Positions 18,151 through 27,534 of a stretch of 64,000 bases of DNA are shown piece by piece. This DNA comes from Candidatus Gastranaerophilales bacterium. Its GTDB lineage: Bacteria; Cyanobacteriota; Vampirovibrionia; Gastranaerophilales; Gastranaerophilaceae. Within the stretch, counting starts at the first letter, position 1. Every line of letters starts with the position of its first letter. The position numbers were made by a program, and so were the translations under genes. The notes beneath the pieces were generated by a model. The model was not told the origin of the DNA. It searched no databases and worked only from the letters and a program-made list of their open reading frames with translations. The stretch is from the NCBI GenBank assembly GCA_944326115.1, contig CALVCQ010000001.1, positions 124,001-188,000 of the forward strand, written 5' to 3'.

Positions 18151-18200
18151 ACTCAGCCGAACAAAATGATACGGTGAATTGTTTTGTCCGGCTGAGTTCT
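18151..18200. terminator. Bidirectional terminator between the S24 repressor and ftsQ
   Basis: A 16-bp stem with one mismatch (18151-18166 with 18182-18197) between two convergent genes, T-rich on both sides. Its sequence (GCCGAACAAAA and GAATTGTTTTGT) resembles the H mini-hairpin family. Confidence 0.65.
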
Positions 18201-18226
18201 TTATAATAAAATTTTGACAGAGTTTG

Positions 18227-19084
18227 TTATTCTTCGAGTTTAATATACTGTGCGTCTTCCCATCTTAAATCAATATATTTTATCTTCTTTTTAAGTGTTT
18301 TTATCTGAGGCAGAATTGCTGAAATATTTCTTACACGAGAAAGAGCCATATAGTCCAGCTCTCCCAGTCTTACATTAACAGAAGGGAGCTTTATATAAAT
18401 ATCTTTCGGATTTCTCATATCTATATACTCAACAGGCTGTTCTGAAAATTGTTCCATTGCATGTACAATAAGTTCAATTTTTTTTATCCTTTTTTCATCC
18501 CAGGTTCTGTAGTCGTCTCCCTTGGTGCCGTATGTGAGAACAAGGATTGTTTTTCCGATATTTTTCAAAGGCAGGTAGTCTCGTCCTATCAGTTTTCCTC
18601 CTTCGGCAAAAAACGCAATCGGAGGAACTTTAGGGTCAGGTGAAATACTTAATATCGGACGTCTTTCAACAACAATTATATTTAATCTTGCCGGAAACCA
18701 GAGTCTTTGGATATAAACTTCTTTTATCGGAGGAAGTTTTTCTATTTCTTTTTCTATCTCTGATGTGTTAAAAAGATAAATAGGTCTTTGCGGTACGGGA
18801 TTCTGACGCAAGATAGAAATAATCCTGTATGTAGGAGTTATATTGTTTCCGACAATGTTCAGTGTATTGTTGCTTGCAGATGAAAAAATATTTTTGTTTA
18901 AGTACCACTGGGGTAGTTTATAGACCTTGTATCCTGCAAAAATCAGAGCTGCAATCATAAACAAACGGACCCAGCAGCGAAACCATTTCAGGCGCTCTTT
19001 CCCGCGTCTGACATTTCTTTGCATCTGGTTAATTTTAACCCTTCGCTCTATATTTATGTTGTCATTGTTGTACTGGTTCTGCAT
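18227..19084 (-). CDS. ftsQ: Cell division protein FtsQ/DivIB-like (POTRA domain)
   Basis: A 285-aa bitopic membrane protein with a basic cytoplasmic N-terminus (residues 1-38), one membrane segment (about 39-58, LFMIAALIFAGYKVYKL), a POTRA domain (NTLNIVGNNITP to VVERRP) and the FtsQ beta domain ending in IKYIDLRW. FtsQ scaffolds the divisome between FtsK and FtsL/B. It is the last gene of the murC-murB-ddl-ftsQ operon, 9 bp after ddl. Confidence 0.85.
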   Translation of the reverse strand: MQNQYNNDNINIERRVKINQMQRNVRRGKERLKWFRCWVRLFMIAALIFAGYKVYKLPQWYLNKNIFSSASNNTLNIVGNNITPTYRIISILRQNPVPQRPIYLFNTSEIEKEIEKLPPIKEVYIQRLWFPARLNIIVVERRPILSISPDPKVPPIAFFAEGGKLIGRDYLPLKNIGKTILVLTYGTKGDDYRTWDEKRIKKIELIVHAMEQFSEQPVEYIDMRNPKDIYIKLPSVNVRLGELDYMALSRVRNISAILPQIKTLKKKIKYIDLRWEDAQYIKLEE

Positions 19085-19093
19085 TCCTGTTTT

Positions 19094-20044
19094 CTATTTG
19101 CGAAGCGAAGCTCCGTTTAAGATTATTTGTACAAGAGTATCATAATCAATGCCCATTGCCTTTGATTGAGCAGGCAAATCGCTCAGGTCAGTCATTCCGG
19201 GGCTTGTATTAATCTCCAGAACATAGGGCACATTGTCAGCAACAAGAAAATCCACCCGGCTGACACCTTTACAGGCACAGGCATTAAAAGCATCTATTGC
19301 AATTTGTTTAACCTTTTTTGTCATATCATCAGACAGTTCTGCAGGAAGAATAAATTCTGTTAGTCCTGCTGTATACTTTGCCTCATAGTCATACCATTCG
19401 GTTTTTGTGCGGAATTCAAGAATCTCTGTTGCAAACATTTTATCCCCGTCTTCCAACACTCCGACGGTAAGACTTTTTCCCTGCAAATATTCTTCCACCA
19501 TTACATCCTGACCGCATTGTGCTGATTTTTTGAAACATTCTGCCATTTCTTCAGGATTATTTACTTTGTACATTCCTATACTTGAACCTTCTGATACCGG
19601 TTTTAGCATAAAAGGATATTTAAGACCTTGGATTTTTTCTTTGTAATCCTCGCCTTTTCTGATTAATACTGATTTTATAAGCGGAATACCGGCTTCTTTA
19701 AGAATATTTTTCGTATATTCTTTGTTCATGCAAACAGAACTGGATAAAACCCCGCAGCCTGTGTACGGAATCCCCATAACCTCAAGCATACCCTGAATGC
19801 ATCCGTCTTCGCCGAATAAACCATGCATTGCATTGTAAACTATTTCTATTTTTTTGTCTTTTAACACCTGTGCTATATTTTCATCAACTTCTATTATTTC
19901 GGAATTTTTATAACCGAGATTCTGCAGTGCTTTAAAGACATTATTTCCTGAACGTCTTGAAACTTCTGCTTCGCTTGATGGTCCGCCTGCAAGAACTGCA
20001 ATTTTTTTGTTTAAATCTATTTTTTGTTCAACATTGTATCCCAT
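19094..20044 (-). CDS. ddl: D-alanine--D-alanine ligase
   Basis: Makes the D-Ala-D-Ala dipeptide for peptidoglycan precursors. The 316-aa ATP-grasp enzyme shows the N-terminal AVLAGGPSSEAEVSRRSG, the GLFGEDGCIQG loop, PFMLKPVSEGSSIG and the metal-binding C-terminal VLEINTSPGMTDLS. The ATG at 20044 overlaps the 3' end of murB by 28 bp, indicating coupled translation; an AAGAAG ribosome site precedes it. Confidence 0.95.
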   Translation of the reverse strand: MGYNVEQKIDLNKKIAVLAGGPSSEAEVSRRSGNNVFKALQNLGYKNSEIIEVDENIAQVLKDKKIEIVYNAMHGLFGEDGCIQGMLEVMGIPYTGCGVLSSSVCMNKEYTKNILKEAGIPLIKSVLIRKGEDYKEKIQGLKYPFMLKPVSEGSSIGMYKVNNPEEMAECFKKSAQCGQDVMVEEYLQGKSLTVGVLEDGDKMFATEILEFRTKTEWYDYEAKYTAGLTEFILPAELSDDMTKKVKQIAIDAFNACACKGVSRVDFLVADNVPYVLEINTSPGMTDLSDLPAQSKAMGIDYDTLVQIILNGASLRK

Positions 20045-20937
20045 AATTCATCTTCTTCTTTACTTTTTATACCGACAAATTTGACTTCCGGCTCCAGTTT
20101 TATCGTGTATTTGTCTTTAACTTCATTATACATTTTATTCATAAGCTGTGAAACATCTGTTGATGTTGCATTTTCAACATTTATAATAAAATTTGCATGT
20201 CCGAGCCAGACCTGTGCACCGCCTATTTTTAAACCTTTTACCCCTGCTTTTTCCAGCAGTCTGCCCGCTGAATCATTCGGCGGATTTCTGAAAATACTTC
20301 CCGCATTAGGTGTTGACAGACTCGGCTGTCTGTCTTTTCTGAAACTTAAATTTCTTTGCATTATAGAGGTAATTTCTTCTTTTGCTGACGGCAAAAGTTC
20401 ACATTTTGCCTCAAGAAGAATGTATCGATCTTCTTGCAAAACAGATTTACGATAACCGAATTGCATATCCTCTTTGTTCAGTTCAACAATTTTGTTCGTT
20501 TCGGTATCAAAAGCCCTGCAGTGTTTAAATGTATCTGATACCGACTGGGAATGAGCAGAAGCATTCATATATACAGCGCCGCCTACAGAACCCGGGAATC
20601 CTATCATAAATTCAAAACCGCTTAAACCTCTGTTTTCTGCCTCTCTGGAGAGCATTGGCACCTTTACACCGCATTGTGCTGTTATTGTATTATTTACGAC
20701 TTCAAATGAATTCATTTTTGAAGTCAATATAACATCTCCGTCTATTCCCTGAGAGGAAATCAAAACATTGGAACAATTGCCCAGAACTATAGGATTTTCC
20801 AGTTCCGTAAGCAATTGTGCAAATTCTTCTATATTCGACGGGAAAAACGCTCTTTTTGCACACCCGCCGATTTTAAAGCTTGTGTGATTTTTCAGCTCGT
20901 AATTTTCTTTAAATTCACATTTAAATTCGCAAACCAT
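20017..20937 (-). CDS. murB: UDP-N-acetylmuramate dehydrogenase
   Basis: Reduces UDP-GlcNAc-enolpyruvate to UDP-MurNAc with FAD and NADPH. The 306-aa protein has the FAD-binding PCMH-type domain (VLGNCSNVLIS), FMIGFPGSVGGAVYMNASAH and the C-terminal catalytic region (NAGSIFRNPP, then KGLKIGGAQVWLGHANFIIN in two motifs). It starts 2 bp after the murC stop and overlaps ddl. Confidence 0.95.
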   Translation of the reverse strand: MVCEFKCEFKENYELKNHTSFKIGGCAKRAFFPSNIEEFAQLLTELENPIVLGNCSNVLISSQGIDGDVILTSKMNSFEVVNNTITAQCGVKVPMLSREAENRGLSGFEFMIGFPGSVGGAVYMNASAHSQSVSDTFKHCRAFDTETNKIVELNKEDMQFGYRKSVLQEDRYILLEAKCELLPSAKEEITSIMQRNLSFRKDRQPSLSTPNAGSIFRNPPNDSAGRLLEKAGVKGLKIGGAQVWLGHANFIINVENATSTDVSQLMNKMYNEVKDKYTIKLEPEVKFVGIKSKEEDELWDTMLNKK

Positions 20938-20938
20938 A

Positions 20939-22351
20939 TTAAATACCCGCTTTTGTGTCGTCGTGCAGTTTTTGAAGCTCCACGCCTATTCTTGTAACAT
21001 CCCCTGCGCCTAGTGTAATGACCATATCGCCGGATTTTAACAACGGAAGGATTTTTCTTGCTGCATTTTCCATACTTCCGCCTATATAAGTAACATCTTC
21101 GTTTTGAAAACTCTGTACAAATGCCTTTGAATTTATTCCTTCAATAGCATCTTCCGATGCCGAATAAACATCAACAACTATAAGTTTGTCCACAGCGCCG
21201 AAACTTTTTTTGAAATCATCCCACAAGCCTTTAAGGCGGGTGTATCTGTGAGGCTGAAATATAGCGACAAGTCTGTTTGTATTACAGAGTCTTGCACTAT
21301 CCAGAGTTGTTTTAATTTCTGTCGGATGATGGGCATAATCATCATAAATCCTTATTCCGTCAAATTCTGCAACTTTCTGGAATCTTCTTCCCATGCCGGA
21401 AAATGTTTCAAAATGAGGACGAACGTTTTCTAAATCCACTCCTTCTTCATTCAAGGCAGCAACTACAGCCAGTGCATTATAAATATTATGTTTTCCGGGA
21501 ATAGTCAGTTTTAGTGAAACTATTTTTTCCGTTCTGTGATAAATATCAAACTCTGAGCCGAATTCGTTAAATTTCAAATTTCGTGCACTGTAATCTACAC
21601 CGCCGCTTTCTAAGCCGAATGTAATGAATTTTACATCAGAATTTGATTCAATTAGCTTTTTAATACCGTTACAATCTTTGTTAACAATGACTTTCCCTCC
21701 TTCAGATCTGTTGTCTATATGAGTTCGGAAGGTTTTTAATAAATCAGCAAATCCGTTTTTGTAAAAATCAACATGATCAACTTCCAAATTGTTTATAACA
21801 CTTATATTTGTGTGATATTTTACGATTGTACCGTCAGATTCGTCCAGTTCCGCAACAAAGAACTTTCCGTTACCAGATTTTGCGTTTGTATCAAGTTCCG
21901 GAATAATCCCGCCCACGCAATATGACGGATCATAGCCGGCTTTTTCCAGTACATAAGAACAAAGTCCGCTTGTTGTTGTTTTGCCGTGAGTTCCCGAAAA
22001 ACCTATAAACTGTTGTATTTCGTGTTCTTTTTTGCCTAATCCTTCTGATATCATTTTTAATACATCCGAACGGTGCAAAACAGGCAATCCCAGTTCCTTT
22101 GCACGAATTTTTTCAGGATTGTCATCTCTGATAGCTGTAGAAGCAACAATAATCATATCCTGCTGAATATGATCTGCATCGTGTCCTATATAGACTTTTG
22201 CACCTAAAGCTTCAACTTTTTTTGTGTATTTGCTTTCTTTTATATCAGAACCGGATACCTCAAAGCCTGATTCTAAAAGGTATTTTGCCAGTCCGCTCAT
22301 ACCTATTCCGCCAATAGCTATAAAATAAAACTTTTTATTTTTATTCTCCAT
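20939..22351 (-). CDS. murC: UDP-N-acetylmuramate--L-alanine ligase
   Basis: Adds L-Ala to UDP-MurNAc, first peptide step of peptidoglycan synthesis. The 470-aa Mur ligase has the N-terminal IGGIGMSG nucleotide loop, the ATP-binding GTHGKTTTS, the DESDGT and NNLEVDHVDFY motifs and the C-terminal domain (IYDDYAHHPTEI, FQPHRYTR). The start was set at 22351 (MENKNKK), preceded by AAGGA at 6 nt; the frame extends upstream without support. It heads the murC-murB-ddl-ftsQ operon, divergent from flagellin. Confidence 0.95.
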   Translation of the reverse strand: MENKNKKFYFIAIGGIGMSGLAKYLLESGFEVSGSDIKESKYTKKVEALGAKVYIGHDADHIQQDMIIVASTAIRDDNPEKIRAKELGLPVLHRSDVLKMISEGLGKKEHEIQQFIGFSGTHGKTTTSGLCSYVLEKAGYDPSYCVGGIIPELDTNAKSGNGKFFVAELDESDGTIVKYHTNISVINNLEVDHVDFYKNGFADLLKTFRTHIDNRSEGGKVIVNKDCNGIKKLIESNSDVKFITFGLESGGVDYSARNLKFNEFGSEFDIYHRTEKIVSLKLTIPGKHNIYNALAVVAALNEEGVDLENVRPHFETFSGMGRRFQKVAEFDGIRIYDDYAHHPTEIKTTLDSARLCNTNRLVAIFQPHRYTRLKGLWDDFKKSFGAVDKLIVVDVYSASEDAIEGINSKAFVQSFQNEDVTYIGGSMENAARKILPLLKSGDMVITLGAGDVTRIGVELQKLHDDTKAGI

Positions 22352-22490
22352 AAACAATCCTTGTTTGTCTTCTGTTTTCAATTTTATTACAAAATAATTG
22401 CAAAATGTAAAAATTAACAAAGATTATGCTTAATTTTTTTCACATCAGGGCATAAATTTTATATAGCCAGGTTGTGCGTATTAAAAGAAG

Positions 22491-23324
22491 GTGAACAGAA
22501 AACAGGTGTCTCTCAGCGTTGTAATGCCGATAGGAATATACTCTGCACAGACAGGTATGGTGCAGGCTCAACGGACGTTTGAAAAAGCGGCTGAAAGTAT
22601 TGCATCCGGAATAAAACAAGATATTAATCCGGCAGACATTTATGTTGCGACAGGTTTGGATACATCTTTGCGTTCTTCACAGAAAGCCTTGGAAAACGCA
22701 CAAACAGGCTATAATTTTACATCTGTTGCCGACAATGCACTGGGGAGCGTTACGCAAAACCTTCAAAGAATACGTGAATTAAGCATTCAAGCTGCGAACG
22801 GAGTTTATTCCGATTCACAGCGTGCAGCAATGCAGGCTGAAATTGACATGAATGTTGAGCAAATTAAGCAAACACTTAATCAAGCGGAATTTAACGGAAA
22901 ACCGACAATAAATGCTGTTACTCCGGAAAATCCGGAAGCTGCTTCAGTTGTTGATTTTATGGTTAATCCTGATAATTCATCGGTTATCACTTATGACCCA
23001 AATATCACATTAGACAGCATGAATTTTGATGTGTCTTCATCACAAGCAGCTGCGGCAAACCTCGACAGTATAGATTCCATGCTCAATGATATTAATGCAA
23101 AACGGGGTGAAATCGGAGCGGTTCAAACAGCTTTTGAAGGAGCAATAAATCAGCAAAATACTAATATAATATCAAATTCTGCGTCATTAAGCAGTATTCG
23201 GGATACTGATTATGCACAGGCAATTACAGACCTTAAAAAAGCTCAGTTTTCAATGGAGCTTATGGCAAAAGTAATGAAAACAATGATGGAAACTGACAGA
23301 TACGTGCTGAATTTGCTTCAATAA
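22491..23324 (+). CDS. fliC: Flagellin (short form)
   Basis: The filament subunit. The 277-aa protein keeps the D0/D1 regions: an N-terminal helix (AQTGMVQAQRTFEKAAESIASG, in parts), the QNLQRIRELSIQAANG motif and a C-terminus with RDTDYAQAITDLKKAQ. The variable outer domain is almost absent, so the filament would be smooth. The GTG at 22491 has only AGAAG immediately before it; alignment to flagellins suggests the ATG at 22524 (MPIGIYSAQ) may be the real start. The ending VLNLLQ matches flagellin C-termini. A GT-C gene cluster follows. Confidence 0.88.
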   Translation: MNRKQVSLSVVMPIGIYSAQTGMVQAQRTFEKAAESIASGIKQDINPADIYVATGLDTSLRSSQKALENAQTGYNFTSVADNALGSVTQNLQRIRELSIQAANGVYSDSQRAAMQAEIDMNVEQIKQTLNQAEFNGKPTINAVTPENPEAASVVDFMVNPDNSSVITYDPNITLDSMNFDVSSSQAAAANLDSIDSMLNDINAKRGEIGAVQTAFEGAINQQNTNIISNSASLSSIRDTDYAQAITDLKKAQFSMELMAKVMKTMMETDRYVLNLLQ

Positions 23325-23406
23325 TTTATCAAAATAAAATTAAAGTGTACTTTATTATTTTAAGCGGTTAAAATTAATAATATATTAAATCTAAGATTGA
23401 GTTTTG

Positions 23407-24762
23407 ATGGAGAGATTTTTAATAAAACCGCAGAATATTTTTGCTTTTGTTTGTCTGGTTTTCGGATTGTTTTTTGTTTTTTTTAATCCGCCGTTTCAAA
23501 CACCTGATGAAGCACAGCACATTTTTAAGATGTGGGGTTTTACGCAAAACACCTTTAACTTCAAGGTCTTAAACGGATATTCAGGTGATATTCTGCCTGA
23601 TAGTGTAATAAAAATAAGCAAATTTGACAGACTGTGCCGTCATCCGGAGTTAAAAACATCTGCAGGCGAGATTTTTTCCGCATTAAAAATAAAACTGGAG
23701 AAAGATAAAACCTCTTTTTATATTTTTACTCCGACTTCTTACACACCTGTATCGTATTTTCCGGTGTTTTTAATACTGTGGGCAATGAAGCTTATTAATG
23801 TGCCGCCTTTAATTATGCTGTATATGCTCAGATTGTGCTCATTATTTTTGTATACGGGTTTGTGTTATCAGGCAATAAAAATAATTCCTTTTAAAAAATG
23901 GCTTTTTGTCTTACTTACGCTTTTACCCATGGCTGTATATGAGGGTTCATCCGCTACCGTTGACCCGTTGACTACGGGAACCGGATTTCTGCTTGTGGCA
24001 TATACGCTGTATCTTGCATATAGTGACAGGGCAGAAAATATTGGCAAAAAAGAGCTCTGTATTTTCGGGGGGCTTATTACACTGTTATTGCTATGCAAGT
24101 ACGCTTATCTTCCGTTTTTGCTTTTGTATTTTGTTCTGCCAAGGCAAAAGTTTTCTTGCGCAAAAGTTTATTGGAGTGTATTTGCTTTCCTCGCTCTGTT
24201 AAATATAGCAATAATCTTTCTGTTTATTCACCACGTGACAAGTGTTTCCGAAGGAATAGTAACAGGTGCTCCGGGATATGACAAAAAGTTTATGATAGCA
24301 TTTATTTTGAACCGTTTTCACTGGTTTATGGATTTTGTATTTAAAACAGTTCATGCTTACTGGTTGTCGTATTATTATGCATTTATCGGGCTGCTCGGAT
24401 GCAACGATGCTCCTTTGCCTCTTTTTGCGCTCAATTTTTATTCCGTAATGCTTTTTGGCTCTGCTTTGATAAAGACAAATAACGAAGAAAAAACAGTGTG
24501 TTTAAAAGACAAGATTATTTTTGTTTTGATATTTCTATTGACAGGGCTTATTATACTGGCTTCCGTATTTATTCTGTTTCAGTGTTATCCTTTGTTTTGC
24601 GGTGTGCAGGGCAGATATTTTATCCCGGTTATGCCTTTATTCTTTTTATTGTTTGACAATAAAAAAATTGTATGGAACAAATTTCCTGTTTTATTGATTC
24701 TTTGTATTTTGATATTAATTCCTTTTTCGGTTACAACAATACTTAACAGGTTTTATTTGTGA
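23407..24762 (+). CDS. DUF2142-type polytopic membrane protein (paralogue 1)
   Basis: A 451-aa protein with about ten membrane segments and the DUF2142 opening FFNPPFQTPDEAQHIFKMWG, where the acidic pair after the first membrane helix is typical of GT-C glycosyltransferases that use polyprenyl-phosphate sugars. The start is the ATG at 23407. It is 46% or so by eye to the gene at 26141, with shared PTSYTPVSYFP and GRYF(I/L)PVMP-like segments. It overlaps the next gene (TGATG). Likely role: glycosylation of a surface polymer or of the flagellin just upstream (inference). Confidence 0.75.
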   Translation: MERFLIKPQNIFAFVCLVFGLFFVFFNPPFQTPDEAQHIFKMWGFTQNTFNFKVLNGYSGDILPDSVIKISKFDRLCRHPELKTSAGEIFSALKIKLEKDKTSFYIFTPTSYTPVSYFPVFLILWAMKLINVPPLIMLYMLRLCSLFLYTGLCYQAIKIIPFKKWLFVLLTLLPMAVYEGSSATVDPLTTGTGFLLVAYTLYLAYSDRAENIGKKELCIFGGLITLLLLCKYAYLPFLLLYFVLPRQKFSCAKVYWSVFAFLALLNIAIIFLFIHHVTSVSEGIVTGAPGYDKKFMIAFILNRFHWFMDFVFKTVHAYWLSYYYAFIGLLGCNDAPLPLFALNFYSVMLFGSALIKTNNEEKTVCLKDKIIFVLIFLLTGLIILASVFILFQCYPLFCGVQGRYFIPVMPLFFLLFDNKKIVWNKFPVLLILCILILIPFSVTTILNRFYL

Positions 24763-26144
24763 TGGTTAATTTTATTGTAAAAAATAAGTTTAATATTCTG
24801 ATACTGATTTTGTTTTCCGTACTGGCTCTGACAGGTATTTTTCACCATGAAATCTGGAGAGACGAAGGGCAGGTCTGGCTTGTTGTCAGGGATTTAAATC
24901 TTTACGGCATTTTTGACCATGTAAGAAATGAGGGACATCCTCTGTTTTGGTATATGCTTGTTATGCCTTTTGCAAAAATGAAACTGCCTGTAATTACCAT
25001 GCAGTTGTTGAGTTTTGTTTTTATGACAGCGGCTGCCGCAGTGTTTTTATGGAATGCTCCTTTTTGTAAGTTAAGCAAAATTTGTGTAATTTTCAGTGCA
25101 GGATTTTTGTACTGGCTCACAATAATTTCCAGAAGTTATTCCATAATACCGCTGTTTTTATTTTTGCTTGCGGTTTTTTATAAGAGGCAAAAAGAACATC
25201 CATATCTTTATTGTCTTTTTAACATATTACTTTCAAATACCCACATGCTTATGTTCGGCTTCTGCAGCGCAATTGCTCTGCTTTTCGGGTATGAAAATAT
25301 TCTTAAAAATCCGGATGATAAAAGAAATTATATTTTGCCGTTTATAATCACACTTGTTTGTCTTGCGATTACGGCTCTTTATGTTTTAACAAGACCTGAA
25401 CAAAACGTAAGCGCTTCAGTTGCACCTTTGAATGCAATCAATTTAGCTGCTGCAGCGGATTCAATCCGTGGTTTTTTTGTAAACATATACGCAGAATCAA
25501 CTTTTGGTGCATGGATTGGAGGGCTTTGCATTCTTGCCGGCATGGTCTGGCTTTGTGTTAAAAGCCCGAAATGGGGAGTTGTATTTTGTTCCGGCAGTTT
25601 GTATCAGTTTTATATTTACGTATGTGTATGCAAATCTTCTCCGGAAAAAGCTATGCTTGTTTTGTTGACACTGGTTTTTTGTTTGTGGTGTGTTTTAATT
25701 TCAAGAACTTTTACAACAAAGGAAAAGGTTTTTGTGAATCTGCTTGTTATTTTGATTTTGGGTTTAACATTAAGACTAGGGAGTCAGCTGTACAGGTATG
25801 ATATTTTATACAAATACTCCGGAAGCAAAGAGGCGGCTTTATTTATAGAAAAAAATATTGAAAAAGATGCTGTTATAATTTCAAATATGTCATTAACAAC
25901 AGCAGGATTACTTGCGTATCTGCCGGAGCGGAAATTTTACGTTACAGTTTTCAATGACTATTACACTTACGGTTATAAAAAATTCAAAATGAAAGAAAAA
26001 CAGGATTTTAAAAACCGTAAAGTTTATTATATCTACAGTGCAATGGAAAAACCCGGTAAAGACAAAGAGATTATTTTTGTCAGTGCAGCGGATACACTTA
26101 TTCCGACAGAGGTGTTTTATATAGCAAAAGACAGGAGTTTATGA
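24762..26144 (+). CDS. GT-C type membrane glycosyltransferase (paralogue 1)
   Basis: A 460-aa polytopic protein opening with HHEIWRDEGQVWLVVRDL and NEGHPLFWY, the Asp-Glu and Gly-His-Pro pattern of the ArnT/PMT-like GT-C superfamily. Membrane helices fill residues 8-350 and a short soluble tail follows. Donor and acceptor are unknown. The ATG overlaps the stop codon of the DUF2142 gene, and the following DUF2142 paralogue overlaps this stop (ATGA), making a tight operon. Confidence 0.72.
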   Translation: MVNFIVKNKFNILILILFSVLALTGIFHHEIWRDEGQVWLVVRDLNLYGIFDHVRNEGHPLFWYMLVMPFAKMKLPVITMQLLSFVFMTAAAAVFLWNAPFCKLSKICVIFSAGFLYWLTIISRSYSIIPLFLFLLAVFYKRQKEHPYLYCLFNILLSNTHMLMFGFCSAIALLFGYENILKNPDDKRNYILPFIITLVCLAITALYVLTRPEQNVSASVAPLNAINLAAAADSIRGFFVNIYAESTFGAWIGGLCILAGMVWLCVKSPKWGVVFCSGSLYQFYIYVCVCKSSPEKAMLVLLTLVFCLWCVLISRTFTTKEKVFVNLLVILILGLTLRLGSQLYRYDILYKYSGSKEAALFIEKNIEKDAVIISNMSLTTAGLLAYLPERKFYVTVFNDYYTYGYKKFKMKEKQDFKNRKVYYIYSAMEKPGKDKEIIFVSAADTLIPTEVFYIAKDRSL

Positions 26145-27508
26145 TAAAAAATATTTTTAAAATTGAAAATGTATTTTTAATTTTTTGCCTTTTGTGGGGA
26201 ATGTTGTTTTTGCTTGTAAATCCGCCGTTTCAATCCCCTGATGAGACGGAGCATCTGTTTAAGATGTGGGGATATACTGAAATGTCCTACAATTATAAGA
26301 TAAAAGACGGCTGGAGGGGACAGACTCTGCCTGAAAGTTTTGCTGCAATGCATAAGGTATATGATGCTTACAGAATGTCAAATAACCCTGTTCCTTTTGA
26401 TGTTACACTGAAGGCTTCCATGCTGCCTCTTGATAAAAACAATACGGAATTTTTGCGTTTTACACCTTCATCTTACACACCTGTATCTTATTTCCCTTCT
26501 TTTATTGTTTTGTGGATATTAAAGCTGTTAAATGCGGCACCTCTTTTTATGATGTATGTTCTGAGGTTCTGCTCGCTTCTTGTGTATCTGGCGTTATGTT
26601 ATTTTGCAATAAAAATCACTCCCGTAAAAAAAATATTGTTTTTTATCTGTACAATGATGCCTGTATGCGTGTATCAGGCGGCTTCAATCAGCACGGACGG
26701 GGTTACTTTCGGGGTAATATTTTTGTTTCTGGCATATACTTTCAAACTTGCTTTTGATGATACTGTTGAAAAAATAAACGGGAAAAATTTATTTTACCTT
26801 GGCGGGCTTGTTGTTTTAATCGGAATTTTAAAATTTTCATACTTGCCTTTGTGTCTTGTATATTTTTTGATTCCGCAAAAGAAATTTGATTCTTTCAATA
26901 CTTATTTAAAGTCTTTTGCTTTGGTGCTCGTTATAAGTGCTGTTGTTTCTTTAATAGTTGTACTGCCTGCTGTGGGGAGCAAGGGGCTGATTCGATACAA
27001 TTATGAAAACCATCTGCTTTCAAGCAGTGAGGTGATTAAAAATATTATTCTTCATCCGGTTGTTTATCTGCAGAATGTGCTAAAAACCATACGGCATCTT
27101 GCTTATTTTATGAGTCAGAATGTAATTTCAAGTATCGGTGTGACATTTGCAATGATTCCGCCAGTAATTTCTTATTTTTACTGGTTTTTGATTTTTGCCG
27201 GAGGTTATTTTTATGAAAAAAATGAAGAGTTTTTGAGAATTGATTTTATACAGAAAATTCTGGTTGGTGCAGGTGTAATTTTTTCTTTTTTGATTATGAT
27301 TACGGCTGTACATATTATCTATCAGACAAAAGGCTATATACTCGGGCTGCAGGGCAGATATCTGACACCTTTAATTCCTTTTGCATTGCTGTTGTTTGCT
27401 AATAAGTTTGTTAAAATAAAAGGTGCTGTTATCAAAATTCTGCTTGTATTGTCAGTTCAGTATGTGCTTTTTATAAATTTGATGACGGTAATAAACAGGT
27501 ATTATTAA
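26141..27508 (+). CDS. DUF2142-type polytopic membrane protein (paralogue 2)
   Basis: Second copy of the 23407 gene type: same start (LVNPPFQSPDETEHLFKMWG), same central SSYTPVSYFPSF and same C-terminal GLQGRYLTPLIPF. 455 aa, roughly ten membrane segments. It overlaps the upstream GT-C gene by 4 bp. Tandem duplication of a two-gene unit is the simplest explanation; divergence is enough to suggest different substrates. Confidence 0.75.
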   Translation: MIKNIFKIENVFLIFCLLWGMLFLLVNPPFQSPDETEHLFKMWGYTEMSYNYKIKDGWRGQTLPESFAAMHKVYDAYRMSNNPVPFDVTLKASMLPLDKNNTEFLRFTPSSYTPVSYFPSFIVLWILKLLNAAPLFMMYVLRFCSLLVYLALCYFAIKITPVKKILFFICTMMPVCVYQAASISTDGVTFGVIFLFLAYTFKLAFDDTVEKINGKNLFYLGGLVVLIGILKFSYLPLCLVYFLIPQKKFDSFNTYLKSFALVLVISAVVSLIVVLPAVGSKGLIRYNYENHLLSSSEVIKNIILHPVVYLQNVLKTIRHLAYFMSQNVISSIGVTFAMIPPVISYFYWFLIFAGGYFYEKNEEFLRIDFIQKILVGAGVIFSFLIMITAVHIIYQTKGYILGLQGRYLTPLIPFALLLFANKFVKIKGAVIKILLVLSVQYVLFINLMTVINRYY

Positions 27509-27534
27509 AATAGATTAAAACGGGAAATAATCCG

